Below, in pieces: positions 23,336 through 50,457 of a DNA stretch of 64,000 bases. A program made the position numbers and the translations under genes. Every line of letters begins with the position of its first letter. Within the stretch, counting starts at the first letter, position 1. The stretch lies in the NCBI GenBank assembly GCA_009667805.1, contig CM019071.1, forward strand, positions 46,697,593-46,761,592. Reading direction: 5' to 3'. The notes beneath the pieces were generated by a model. The model made no database searches, was not told where the DNA came from, and saw only the letters and a program-made list of their open reading frames with translations. The DNA is from Leptobrachium leishanense. Taxonomy: Eukaryota; Chordata; Amphibia; Anura; Megophryidae.

Positions 23336-23924
23336 GAGCCAAAAATAAGTTATTTACAGTAAGAAATGGAATAGGTTTAAACGCAAATATTAATTAATGT
23401 ATAATTAATTAAAATTTATTGTACAAAAAAAAAACTGGTTTCTGACTAGGGAGGGGCTGGCAGTTCGATCCGAACATGAGTTTGATTCGAACATTGGCCG
23501 TTCGGCGAACATCGAACATTTTCGCGTGTTCGCCCACAATGCACCACAATGGACCACAATACACTTTTCCACTGGCCTGAAGCTTGTAATTGGCTACAGC
23601 CTTGCACCTGACCGCAGGTCAGGTGCAAGACAGGTGCAAGACTATGCCAATCACGGCTCAGAGTCCTGATTGGGCAAATTTTGTGAGCCCATGATTGGGC
23701 AGAGCTAAGTCCCGCAGCACACTATATAAGGCTTCAACGTAGCCCCAGCATGTGTTTTGTTTGCAGGAGTGAGCAGAGATTGCTCTTTCAGTGTGTCTCA
23801 CAGACGTCTAGCAGATTTCTGTGAATTGTAATCTGTCTTCTCACTGCCAGCTATTGGGGTCTCACAGACTTCTAGCAGATATCTGGGAATTGTGATCTGT
23901 GTCTTCTAATATTTGAATGCTAAG

Positions 23925-25043
23925 TAGGGATGAGCCGAACACTCCCCGAGTTCGGTTCGAGCCCGAACCCGAACCCGAACTTCCCATTTGTTCGGGACCG
24001 AACCCGAACCCCCATGCAAGTCAATGAGGCTGAAAATTCGGTTTTTTAGAGTGCCCTCCAAGAGGGCATATATGCTACATATTTGCCATAAAAGGTGTAT
24101 GGGAGTCCGGGTAGTGCCCTGGGGGACAGGAAACAAGGACAAAAAGTAAAAAAAAAAACGTTTTTAAAGGGACAATGAGTTTTCCATGAAATAAGGGTTA
24201 AAAATAAAAACCAAAAATTCCTTCAAATATCGTGCCTAGGAAGTCCCCATAACCTGCCCGTGAAGTGGCGGATTTCTAGGATGTATAGAAACACTTAAAA
24301 ACAAAAAAAATGATGTTTCATATGACGGTAAATGCTTTTCCTTTAATCTATCCATAAACAACTGCTTGGGGCGGCAGCCTGTATGAAAAGACATTTTAGG
24401 ACGCGCAGAAAAAGTTTAGTGATTTTTTTTGGGCTAATTTATTGTGAAACTTACGCAGGCTTTGGATGAAAGTAACAATAGGTGCTTTAAAATTGGGCTT
24501 TTAGCGTCGGCAACAGTGCCGTCACACTGTAACCCCTCTGAGGATATGAATCTGATACAGGCGTCAGTGGCAGTGCACCCAGATATTGTGCCTTTAGTGC
24601 CAGGCATGCAAGTACTATCATATAGTAACCCCTCTGTGGTATTGTGGAAGAATGCAGGGGTGGACCATTCGGTCCTATATTAAAAAGATATGAATCTGGG
24701 AATGGGCGTCAGTGCACCCAGATATTGTGCCTTTAATGCCAGGCCAGCAAGTATCATCATACAGTAACCCCTCTGTAGTATTGTGGGAGAGTGCAGGGGT
24801 GGACCATGTGGTCCTATATTGAAAAGTTTTTGATCTGGTAATGGGCGTCAGTGCACCCAGATATTGTGCCTGTAATGCCAGGCCAGCAAGTATCATCATA
24901 CAGTAACCCCTCTGTGTTATTGTGGAAGAGTGCAGGGGTGAACCTTGCAGTTCTATATTAAAAAGATATGCATCTGGTTAAGGCGTCAGTGCACCCAGAT
25001 ATTCTGAACCCCGAACCGTCCGAACCCGAACAGCTCATCCCTA
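23925..25043. mobile_element. Nested hAT-type element with internal ~180-bp repeats
   Basis: Ends TAGGGATGAGC and GCTCATCCCTA are perfect inverted repeats, with the perfect 8-bp TSD ATGCTAAG (23917-23924 and 25044-25051). Around 24530-25010 a block of about 150-180 bp ('gtaacccctctgtggtattg', 'gcagtgcacccagatattgtg' style) repeats roughly four times. Bases 24000-24560 reappear inverted at about 25070-25470 outside the element. Confidence 0.85.
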
Positions 25044-25689
25044 ATGCTAAGTCCACCCCTGCACTCTTCCACAATACCTCAGAGGGGTTACGGTGTGAAG
25101 GCACTAGCTGGCACCAAAGTTCCAATTTTAATGCACCTGCATAATTTAGCCAAAAAATCACTAAACTTGTTCTGCGTGTCCTAAAACGTCTCCTCTTTTC
25201 ATACAGACTGCCGCCCCAAGCAGTTGTTTATGAATAGATTAAAGGTAAACCATTTACCGTCATTTTTTGGTTTTATTCTTAGCCTTTATTTCATGAAAAA
25301 CTCACTGCTCCTTTTATAAGCGGTTTTTTTTTTAAATAAATTCAGTCCCCCAGGGCACTCTAAAAATCAAATGTTCGAGTCCCATTGACTTGCATTAAGT
25401 TCGGATCGTGTTCGCGTCCGAACTCGAACTTTTGAAATTTTTTGAGTTCGGCTGCGAACTGAACACGGTAACCCCTCTGTGCTATTGTGGAAGAGTGCAG
25501 GGATGGACCCTGTAGTCCAATATTAAAATTATATGAATCTGGTACAGGCGTCAGTGGCAGTGCACTCAAACATTGTGCCTTTGGTGGCAGCAAGTGCCTT
25601 CACACCGTAACCCCTTTGTGGTATTGTGGAAGAGTGCAGTGGTGGAGGTTTTGGGAATGCAGAAGAGATCCCCGATCTATTTAGCTACG

Positions 25690-28400
25690 TCAGCATCAGG
25701 GGATTGATAGCTGCTGATCCAGACCTGATTTATTTTTATAAATGTCAGCCGGTCTACAGAGTCGGTGGACAGATGCACTCTTTTGTCTGTGACAAAACCT
25801 CCAGCGGCACAGAACGTCCTTTCAGAAAGCACACTGGAATGAAGGGTAACCTAGTAGCTGCATAGAATATTGGCTAAGTTCTGGCCAGTGATCTCTCAAC
25901 ATCCCAAGTAAGCCAGTGGATCATCTGCTGGAAAGGTATCCAGGTCTGCCCTTGCCCTTGGTAGTCCTGCACCATACGGTGAAGACGCTGGCAATGGGTG
26001 CCTATATTTGATGTCCCTGGGCGTCGTGGACTAAAAAAATTTAAAAAGGCATCAGTCAAGCGGCCCGGCCTTCACCGCGCTCTTCCTCTGATCATGCGCG
26101 CAGCCTCAGAAGCACCTGTGTCATCACTTGGTAACCTACCAGTGCCTGGAAAGGTGTTACACAAGTGTCACTTTAGAGCGTCCTGAAAGTTTTTCATCCT
26201 CCTGTGCTCCCTCTGTGCGGGCAGGATTAGCTCTGCAACTTTACCCTTGTATCGTGGATCATTGAAGGCTTGCCACCAGTAATTGATCCCTCTCCTTGAT
26301 AGCACGAATCCTGGGGTCCTTTAGCAGGCTTTGCAGGTTAAGGGAGCCCATGCAGCGTAGGTTGGAGGTGGCATTAGCTTCCGAGTCTTCCTGGTCAATG
26401 AGAATGACCCCCATCGTGCACTTCCTCCTCCCAGCCACGTACTAGTCCTTGGGTTACTGGGCACACAAACCCCTCTTGAGGAATCCCCACCTTCAATGCC
26501 CCCACTACTTAGAAATTCCTCCTCTTCCTCATCCTCCTCCTGTCTGGTCTGAGGACCTGCAGGAATGCTGTCTGCGTAAAAATTGGGCCTTGAGAGCTAG
26601 GGAAGACCTCCTCTTCCTCCTGCTGCTCTGCCTCTAGAGTCACATCTATAATTCCCCGCAGAGTGTGCTCCAGCAGGAACACTAAAGTTATTGTGTCACT
26701 GATGCATGCACTGTCCCTGCTCACCATCCTCGTTGCCTCCTCAAATGGTGACAGTACAGTGCATGCATCCTTGATCATCAGCCACTGCGGGGGGGAAACA
26801 AGTTGACCTGAACCTGTCCTTCTGCCATACTCACACAGGTACTCGTTGATGGCCCTCTGCTGCTTGTGCAGACGCTGCAGCATTGCTAATGTCGAGTGGA
26901 ATTCTCTTTGAATTTCTGCCAGGCGAACGCTTGCTGGGAATCACCGTCTGAAGTGGCTGCAGACTTTTCTGGCCTGGCTCAGAAGCTCTGCCAGCCCTGG
27001 GTAGCTGGTTAGGAAACGCTGTACCACCAGATTTAGGATGTGTGCTAGACATGGTACATGCGTCAGCTTACCCAGGCGTAGGGTGGAGAGAAGGTTGCTG
27101 CTATTATCACAGACGACCATTCCCAGCTCAAGCTGGCGTGGTGTTAACCATCTCTGTACCTGCCCCTGCAGAGCTGACAGAATTTCTGGCCCGGTGTGGC
27201 TCCTGTCCCCTAAACAAACCAGCTCAAGCACAGTATGGCATCTTTTTGCTTGAGCCATTGCATAGCCCTTTCCACGCGTTGGTTTAACTGCCACTTCACC
27301 AGAGACAGAGAAGGAGGAGGAAGAGGGAGAGGTGGTGGTGGAGCAGACAAACCTCATACAAGCAGCTTTCTGGAGGCGTGGTGGATGAACAAGCTCCAGC
27401 ACAGAGCCCCGTCTTGGATCCCTCCCAGCTGCAATCAGAGTTACCCAGTGTGCCGTGAAGGAATTGTAACGGCCCTGTCCATGCTTGCTGGACCATGTGT
27501 CTAAAGTCACATGCACCTTCCTGCTGACTGCCTTTCCCAATGACTCAATAACATTGTGTTCCACATACTGGTATAGTGCTGGAATGGCCTTCCCTGAAAA
27601 GAAATGGCATTTTGGAACCTGCCACTGTGGTACAGCACATTCGGCAAATTCACGGAAGGAAGCAGAGTCCACCAGCTGAAAAGACAGCAGCTGTAATGCG
27701 TGTAATTTTGCTAAGCTGGCATTTAGGCTAGGATCAGACTGAGGCAGTGCGAACGCGCGTGCAGCCGCACTTAATCACGGCCGTGCTAGCAGCAGATGCC
27801 GGGCAATGACGGCCAATATACGAAGTACGGTCGCACAAAAGTGCGGCCGCGCAACGCAAGCGGCAAACAAACGCATTTTTTCGAGAACGTGAAACCACTA
27901 GTACTGACGTACAGAGTGCGCTGCGTCCGCTAGCGGCGTGTGTGCATGATTAGGAGACGTCAGACGCTGCTAATGTCCGGCCAACATAACGTCCAGACCC
28001 AAAAAGTGTTTTATTGATGATCCGTACAAAATCACGGATGAAACTGCGCATCGTATGACCGCTATTCCGTGAAAAAATACGTCCATTCGTTCGAACACAC
28101 TTTTTCACGGACAACGTGAAAAATGCGTTAGTCTGACCCTAGCCTTAGACGCTGTGCTTGGGGATGGTTGGGACTATATTTTTTCTTATGCTGCAGCAGC
28201 TGGGGCAACGTAATCTGAGGAAGGACCTGGTACACCCATTACTGTAGCATCATCCCTGTCAGTGGAGGTTTTAGGCAATGCCATGGCAGGACATATAGTG
28301 GGGGTAGAGACAGATGAGGATGAGGACCTATGCAAAGTTTTGTGCCAACGGGATGCGTTGCAGGTGGTCATATGTCTTATCAAGCAGGTGGTACCCAAGT
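25690..28400 (-). pseudogene. hAT transposase (BED finger), decayed, interrupted
   Basis: Read on the minus strand. The BED-type zinc-finger remnant is at about 28398-28340 ('TTCLIRHMTTC'). The central domain spans 27672-26940: 'TLDTWSSKHGQGRY', 'LGMVVCDNSSNLL' (the catalytic Asp region of hAT transposases) and 'VPCLAHILNLVVQ' (CxxH). Further parts follow to about 26509, and the C-terminal dimerisation segment is at about 25860-25690 (encoding a decayed 'LSERTFSAAG' match). Frameshifts and stops break it, and a 419-bp MITE sits between the finger and the central domain. It is a sister copy of 47093-50320. Transposase of a mobile element, not a host gene. Confidence 0.78.
27726..28144. mobile_element. 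Harbinger-like MITE nested in the hAT transposase
   Basis: Ends GGCTAGGATCAGAC and GTCTGACCCTAGCC with TTA duplicated on both sides (27723-27725, 28145-28147). The plus-strand sister hAT copy has the uninterrupted site ('cagcgtctaaatgccag', about 48215), so insertion and TSD are proven within the window. Confidence 0.88.
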
Positions 28401-28973
28401 GTGTGATGCTTTTCCCACGCTTGATCCTCTTCAGACATAGCTTACAAATAGCAACGCTGCAGTCTGCTCAGACAGCAGAGTTCATGGATGTGTGCTTTTA
28501 GACAACAGTGCTCCGCACCTGTGGTCAGGTGCAAGGCTGTAGCCAATTACAAGCTTCAGGCCAGTGGAAAAGTGCTTTGCTGTCCATTGTGGTGTATTGT
28601 GGGCGAACATGCGGCAAGCACTCGGAAATGTTTGGAGTTCGAACAGCCGAACGGGCGATGTTCGAATCGAACTCCGAATGATCCAAACCGAACGCTCATC
28701 CCCTAGTTTCAATGTTAAAAATATTCCCCGCTTTAATTCAATATCTTATAAACCGTTTAAAATTTTAGTCTGCAGCAAAAAGTCTCTTTTATTTATAGAT
28801 TTTTTTTAGGATCTTTTAGGCATTTTTTGGGATTTTTTCCCCATTTTTTTAATAGTGATTTTTTCTTTTTTCTGTAACCGATCTTTTTGTTATCATTCAT
28901 TGGATCTTGTAGATTCCAGACATTTTCATTCGGTGGTTTTTGTTTGCAAACAGTGTTTCAATTTTGACACTTA

Positions 28974-29175
28974 CAGGGTTATTCAGAGAGCGTGAAAAGC
29001 AGGAGAATGGCTGGAGAATGACTGGAGAATGAAAAATTCTAGGTCACAATAGCCAAACCCAAAAAATTCTCCCTTTCATCTCACTTTCCAAATTGGCTAT
29101 TTTGACCTAGAATTTTTCATTCCCCAGCCATTCTCCACTCATTCTCCTGCTTTTCACGCTCTCTGAATAACCCTG
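28974..29175. mobile_element. 202-bp near-perfect palindromic MITE
   Basis: Left arm CAGGGTTATTCAGAGAGCGT and right arm ACGCTCTCTGAATAACCCTG pair, and arms stay paired with few mismatches for roughly 90 bases through 'gaaaaattctaggtca'. TSD TTA at 28971-28973 and 29176-29178. Terminal sequence equals that of the ~900-bp Harbinger-like family, so it probably uses the same transposase. Confidence 0.87.
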
Positions 29176-29354
29176 TTAATCTTTTTTTTTTTTTTTATCC
29201 GTCCTGCGGCTTGTAAGCTTTTTTCTGTGACCGGTCGGCTGCGTATTCGGCGGCATTCAGGGACCCTTTGGTCAATGCTGACTTCACCACAGGCTCAGCG
29301 ACTCGGACTCGCCAAAGTGCGGCGAATCAGAGAGCACTGAAATGTTAAAATTAA

Positions 29355-29516
29355 CAGGGTTATCCAGAGAGTGGTGAAAAAACTGGAGAATGAAAAATTC
29401 TCGGTCAAAATAGTCAAACCAGAAAAATTCTCCCATTTATCTTCTGGTTTGGCTATTTTGACCGAGAATTTTCCATTCTCCTGGATCTCATTCTCACCTC
29501 TCTCTGAATAACCCTG
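29355..29516. mobile_element. 162-bp palindromic MITE, same family
   Basis: Starts CAGGGTTATCCAGAGAG and ends CTCTCTGAATAACCCTG; arms share 'gaaaaattctcggtcaaaat' with its inverse. Flanks are TAA and ATA, so the 3-bp TSD is not exact. Inserted in the same host MITE as the 202-bp palindrome. Confidence 0.75.
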
Positions 29517-29649
29517 ATAGTGTGAGGTCACTGTTTTTCATACTGTTTAAAATAGAGGGATTTGGAAATCATTAAATTATTCTTTGATGTCTTCCCTGAT
29601 CGCCTGATGCTACAGACATGCACAGCCAGCATTTCTATGACAAAATAAG

Positions 29650-30009
29650 TCAATGACCGGCCAGATATTGGGTTTATCTGTTTTCCTCTTTGCAGATTGG
29701 ATGATGAAAGATTTTAATTCCATTCACTTTCTCCCGTTTTGCTTAATTTGTTCCATGTTCAGCAAAGTGCGCCGTGCAAAGGGTTAACTCTGCTCCTGAT
29801 AATAATAAATTCCAATGCCTAAATAAATTAACTTTTCTAAAAAAGATAAACCCAACAAAACGTCAACCAAACTCTGAGAAATCGAGACGCAAACTCAAGG
29901 CAGTCTTGGATTGCTGCCATATTGCTCCACCCCACAGCGATTCACCTTGTACACAGTGCTTACAGGTTATCTAAGGAGAGAATTAGAGATATCCTGGGAC
30001 GTGTCCACG
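29650..30009 (+). promoter_or_regulatory. 5' flank of P450 unit B
   Basis: Shares blocks with the flank of unit A2 ('gatgaaagattttaatt' against 'taatgaaagattttaatt', and 'ttcaccttgtacacagtgct' against 'ttcacttcataaacagtgtt'). Conservation around the duplicated blocks makes this the likely promoter and 5' UTR. No TATA box is evident close to the ATG, and the start site cannot be placed. Confidence 0.45.
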
Positions 30010-45516
<15,507 letters not shown>

Positions 45517-45686
45517 TTCTGTGATGTAAGATTTGTTTTTTGTAAATGATTTTATCACTGGCGCGTGCAGCCCGGTGCATTGGGGTGTTCAACCATGGAA
45601 CATGTATTAATTAAAATCTTATATTTAGAAGATTTTGCACAAAATGCACATCTTTCATTAGAAATATCAAACCTGGATCAAAGATA
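45517..45686. other. 3' flank of unit B
   Basis: Likely 3' UTR and flank. No clear AATAAA occurs within this short stretch ('attaattaaaatctt' is the nearest A/T-rich word), so the cleavage site cannot be placed. Confidence 0.4.
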
Positions 45687-46349
45687 ATGGAGGTTATTCA
45701 GAGAGCTTCGAAATGTTGCCGACATCTCGGTGCTCCCTCTTTCCCTGCACTTCGGGAAATTAAAGTTCCCCACCCTGCGTTGAATTCAGCATTCTCTGCA
45801 AGGTCCCCGGAGTGCAGGGAAAAGCCAACAAACACCTGCAGGAACCACCGTAAAATACACGCCAAACACGTCGGAAAAAGTTGACGAGCCGTCAAACACA
45901 GCGCAGAGCTGACGCCGGAAAAATCCGACAAGCTGACGAACGGGGCAAAAAAATTAAAAAGATTTGAAAACTGAAACGCCGTTTGCAAAAAGCTACTGCA
46001 CGAAAATGTCTGTAATTTACATATAAGATCCTATGAATGATGATAAAAAGGGCTGTTACAGGGAAATGAAAAAACGCTTTAAAAAAAAAAGGAAAGAATT
46101 TGGACGAAAAAATGCCTAAAAGATCCTAAAAAAAAGAACAATAAATAAAGAGACTTTTTGCTGCAGATTAAAATAATAAACGGTTTATTAGATTGGGAAT
46201 ATTTTTAACATTGAAGCCTATGGGATTCGCCTGAATAAACCTGTCGCATGAATCCACTGAACATCAGGGCATTTCACTGACATTTCTCTGCTGTTCAATG
46301 TGATTAGATTAACCATTGCTTCTCTATGGGGGATTTCACTGCCGCCGAA
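45687..46349 (+). mobile_element. Left part of a large Harbinger-like MITE, cut by a hAT
   Basis: Starts GGAGGTTATTCAGAGAGC and follows the 13087 element through 'ataaacggtttattag', 'cctatgggattcgcctgaa' and 'gcttctctatgggg' up to 'gccgccgaa', where the hAT element begins. The right half of the MITE is not seen before the assembly gap. Confidence 0.6.
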
Positions 46350-49300
46350 TAGGGATGAGCTGTTCGGTTCGAGTGGTTCGGAGTTTGATTCAAACATCGC
46401 ATGTTCGCAAACTACGAACATTTCCGCGTGTTCGCCGCGTGTTCGCCCACAATGCACCACAATGGACCACAATGCACTTTGCCACTGGCCTGAAGCTTGT
46501 AATTGGCTACAGCCTTGCACCTGACCACAGTTTAGGTGCAAGACTATGCTAATCACAGCTCAGAGTCCTGATTGGGCAAATTTTGCCCAATCATGGGCTC
46601 ACAGAGCTAAATCCCGCAGCACACTATATAAGGCTTGAACCCAGCCCAGCCAGCACGTGTTTTCTGCAGGAGTGAGAGGAGATTGTTCTGTTAGTGTGTC
46701 TTCTCACTGCTAGTGACAGCAGCAATATGGGGGGCTCACTTGTTGCAGATATCTGCGAATTGGTGGTGAAAAGTGTGTCTTCTCAGTCACTGACAGTCAG
46801 CTATCAGGGGGTGTCACATACTAATAGCAGATTTCTGCGAATTGTAATCTGTGTCTTGTCACACTGCCACCCATCACGGGGTCTCACAGATTTATAGGAG
46901 GTTTCTGGGAATTTTAATCTGTGTCTTGTCACTGGCTGCCAGCCAGTGTCTCACTGAGTTATACCAGAGTTCTGGAAATCTTTAATCTTTATACCAGAGT
47001 TGAATCAGAGTTCTGCAGCATATCTCCAATTTTTATAACAGAGTTGAATCAGAGTTCTGTACTGTATATCTTTAATCTATATATCACTCACCATGTCAGA
47101 AAGACCAAAAAGGACAGGCAGACGCTCCCAGGCACAGATAAGAGGGCAAGCAGCCTCTGTGTCGGAAGGCTGTGCCTCTGGTCATCGTGGACGTGGTGCA
47201 TCCTCTGCAGGGTCTTGCTTGTCCTTTCTAACTGGTGCTGGCCGTCCTAAGCAGCAGCAACATACAGAGGATTTGGTGGATTGGCTAACCAGGCCATCCT
47301 CATCCTCCCAGTCCTCTGCCAGCCAGGCTTCTAGTGCTTTACAGTCCACCTCAGCTGCCAAAGCATCTAATGCAGCCTCCATGTCCACAGCTACTCCTGC
47401 CACAGCCTCACTATCACAAACGGAGGAGTCAGCTGAATTGTTTGACTATAATGACAGTGACATGCTGCTTAAGGATGTACAGCAAGTACAGTGCTCTGAT
47501 TCAATCTCTGAGGTTGGAGTATAATCAACCTAGAGGGAGGGGGTGCCAGTGATGACACACAAATAACTGGCACTCATGTTGCCTCAGCAGCTGCAGCATA
47601 CTGTCAACTTGGCTCCAGTGATGAAGAGATAGGGGATGATGACAATGATGATGAGGACACTGACTCCACCTGGGTGCCTGATCGAACAGAGGAGTCAAGT
47701 GAGGAGGAGGAGGCACAACAAACACGAGGCACAACGTCCTCTATGATCAACCATAGCACTAGCCAGTCAAAGGCATCAGATGTCAGAGTTGCTCAGGTGC
47801 AGAGCGCTGTTGTCTCACATCCAGGAACTCTGCTGTCTGCTGGGAGATCTTTAAGAAATGTGCAGCAGACCGCACGTTGATATTTGTAATCTATGTCAGA
47901 TGAGGCTCAAGCGTGGGAAAGACACCTGACGCTTGTGTACCAAATTCTTGATGCGACATATGACCACCTGCCATGCATCCCGTTGGTGCAAAACTTTGTG
48001 TAGGTCCTCCTCACTTGTCTCTACCCCCACTATATGTCCTGCCATGTCATTGACTCCAACCTCCACCGACAGGGATGATGCTACAGTAATGGATGTACCA
48101 GCTCCTTCCTCACAATGTGACTGCATCCCATCAGTTGAAGATTTACGCAGTCAGATTACGTTGCCCCAGCTGCAGCAGCATAAGAAAAAATATAGTCCCA
48201 ACCATCCCCAAGCACAGCGTCTAAATGCCAGTTTAGCAAAATTACTCGCATTACAGCTGCTGATTTCCAGCTGGTGGACTCTGCTTCCTTTCGTGAATTT
48301 GCCGAATGTGCTGTACCACAGTGGCAGGTTCCAAAACGCCATTACATTTCACGGAAGGCCATTCCAGCACAATATCAGCACATGGAAGACAATGTTATGG
48401 AGTCATTGGGAAAGGCAGTCAGCAGCAAGGTGCATGTGACTTTAGACACATGGTCCAGCAAGCATGGACAGGGCCGTTACATTTCCTTCATGGCACACTG
48501 GGTAACTCTGATTGCAGCTGGGAGGGATCCAAGACGGGGCTCTGTGCTGGAGCTTGTTCATCCACCACGCCTCCAGAAAGCTGCTTGTATGAGGTCTGTC
48601 TGCTCCACCACCACCTCTCCCTCTGCCTCCTCCTCCTCCTTCTGTGTCTCTGGCGAAGTGGCAGTTAAACCAACGCATGACAGGGGCTACGCAATGGCTC
48701 AAGGAAAAAGATGCCATACTGTGCTTGAGTTGGTTTGTTTAGGGGACAGGAGCCACACCGGGCCAGAAATTCTGTCAGCTCTGCAGGGGCAGTTGCAGAG
48801 ATGGTTAACACCACGCCAGCTTCAGCTGGGAATGGTCGTCTGTGACAATGGCAGCAACCTTCTCTCTGCCCTACGCCTGGGTAAGTTGACGCATGTACCA
48901 TGCCTAGCACACGTCCTAAATCTGGTGGTACAGTGTTTCCTAACCAGGTACCCAGGGCTGGCAGAGCTTCTCAGCCAGGGCCATAAAAGTCTGCAGCCAC
49001 TTCAGACGGTCATTCCCAGCAAGTGTTCGCCTGGCAGAAATTCTAAGAGAATTCCACCTTCCCACAAACCGTCTGATCTGTGACATGCCCACCAGGTGGA
49101 ACGCAACATTAGCAATGCTGCAGCGTCTGCACAAGCAGCAGAGGGCCATCAACGAGTACCTGTGTGAGTATGGCACAAGGACAGGTTCAGGTCAACTAGT
49201 TTTTTTACACCCCCCCGCAGTGGCTGATGATCAAGGATGCATGCACTGTACTGTCACCTTTGAGGAGGCAACGAGGATGGTAAGCAGGGACAGTGCATGC

Positions 49301-50357
49301 ATCAGTGACACAATTCCTTTAGTGTTCCTGCTGGAGCACACTCTGCGGGGAATTATAGATGTGGCTCTAAAGGCAGAGCAGTGGGAGGAAGAGAAGGCCT
49401 TCCCTAGCTCTCAAGGCCCCAGTCTTTCTGCAGACAGCATTCAAGCGGGTCCTCCTCAGATCAGACAGGAGGAGGATGAGGAGGAATATTTAAGTAGTGG
49501 GGGCATTGAAGGTGGGGATTCCTCATGGGAGGGTTTTGTGTGCCCAGAAACATAAGGACTAGTACGAGGCTGGGAGGAGGAAGTGCACGATGGGGTCATC
49601 CTCATTGACCAGGAAGACTAGGAAGCTAATGCCACCTCCAACCTACGCTGCATGGGCTCCTTTATCCTGCAAAGTCTGGTAAAGGACCCCAGGATTCGTG
49701 CTATCAAGGAGAGGGATCATTACTGGTTGGCAAGCCTTCTTGATCCAGGATACAAGGGTAAAGTTGCAGAGCTCATCCTGCCCACACAGAGGGAGCACAG
49801 GATGAAAAAACTTGAGGACGCTCTAAAGCGACACTTGCGTAACACCTTTCCAGGCACTGGTAGGTTACTAAGTGATGACACAGGTGCTTCTGAGGCTGCG
49901 GATGATCAGAGGAATAGTGGTGAAGGCCGGGGCTGCTTGAGTGATGCTTTTTAAATTTTTTTAGTCCACATCACCCAGGGACGTCAAATGTAGGCACCCA
50001 TTGCCAGCGTCTTCACTGTATGGTGCAGGACTACCTAGGGGCAAGGGCAGACCTGGATACCTTTCCAGCAGATGATCCACTGGCTTACTGGGTGTTGAGA
50101 TTGGATCACTGGCCAGAATTTAGCCAATATGCTATGCAGCTACTAGCTTGCCCTTAATCCAGCGTGCTTTCTGAAAGGACGTTCAGTGCCGCTGGAGGTT
50201 TTGTCACAGACTAAAGAGTGCGTCTGTCCACCGACTCTGTAGACCGGCTGACATTTATAAAAATTAATCAGTCCTGGATCAGCAGCTATCAATCCCCTGA
50301 TGCTGACATAACGGAATAGATCGGGGATGTCCCTACAATACCTGAATGTACCACAAT
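46350..50357 (+). mobile_element. Autonomous-type hAT transposon, running into the assembly gap
   Basis: Starts TAGGGATGAGCTGTTCGG at 46350, inserted after 'ccgccgaa' of the MITE. A 'ctatataagg' TATA-like box lies at about 46624. Coding parts run from 47093 to about 50320. The right terminus and its TSD are lost in the gap at 50358. Near-identical words to the minus block at 23447-28705 show they are one family. Confidence 0.82.
47093..50320 (+). pseudogene. hAT transposase with BED-type zinc finger, decayed
   Basis: In order: a Ser/Ala/Gln-rich N-terminal part (47093-47524, ATG 'MSERPKRTGRRSQ'), an acidic stretch (47640-47720), a BED-type finger at about 47885-47990 ('ICNLCQMRLKRG' ... 'MRHMTTCH'), the catalytic core 48274-49083 ('TLDTWSSKHGQGRY', 'LGMVVCDNGSNLL', 'VPCLAHVLNLVVQ'), an insertion/helical part 49085-49555, 'DHYWLASLLDPGYKGK' at about 49700, and the dimerisation region near 50085-50270 ('SSVLSERTFSAAGGF'). 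Stop codons (for instance TAA after LACP near 50157) and several frameshifts break it. Frog genomes carry many such copies, often auto-named zinc finger BED proteins. It lies between P450 units B and C. Confidence 0.82.
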
Positions 50358-50457
50358 NNNNNNNNNNNNNNNNNNNNNNNNNNNNNNNNNNNNNNNNNNN
50401 NNNNNNNNNNNNNNNNNNNNNNNNNNNNNNNNNNNNNNNNNNNNNNNNNNNNNNNNN
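50358..50457. other. Assembly gap, 100 N
   Basis: Exactly 100 N, the usual placeholder for a gap of unknown size. It separates the hAT transposon's 3' part from the 33-bp satellite array, and is a place where exons 1-5 of P450 unit C could be hidden. Confidence 0.99.

Larger units (their letters stand above)
23447..28705 (-). mobile_element. Compound hAT transposon block, transposase on minus
   Basis: The right end (28705 reading leftward) starts TAGGGGATGAGCGTTCGG, followed by sequence matching the 5' part of the plus copy at 46350. The transposase lies leftward (28400 to 25690). The left part, 23447-23924, however, is again a 5' end in plus orientation ('ctatataaggcttcaac', 'gcctgaagcttgtaattggc' shared with 46490-46630), so the block is head-to-head rather than one simple element. 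Flanks at 23439-23446 and 28706-28713 do not form a TSD. Two later elements are nested in it (23925-25043, 27726-28144). Confidence 0.7.
28706..29520 (-). mobile_element. Reverse, partial copy of the large CAGGGTTATTCA MITE
   Basis: Starting right at the hAT end, 'tttcaatgttaaaaatatt', 'ataaaccgttta', 'ctgcagcaaaaagtctctt' are the reverse complement of the second half of the elements at 13087 and 45687. Two small palindromic MITEs of the same terminal type (28974-29175, 29355-29516) are nested in it. Confidence 0.55.

Noticed and set aside
23439..28713. A TSD for the whole compound hAT block
   Set aside because: TTTCTGAC and GTTTCAAT do not match, so a single clean insertion is not supported.
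48274..49083. A host zinc finger BED gene
   Set aside because: Frameshifts, internal stops, hAT termini and a sister copy at 25690-28400 show it to be transposase of a mobile element.
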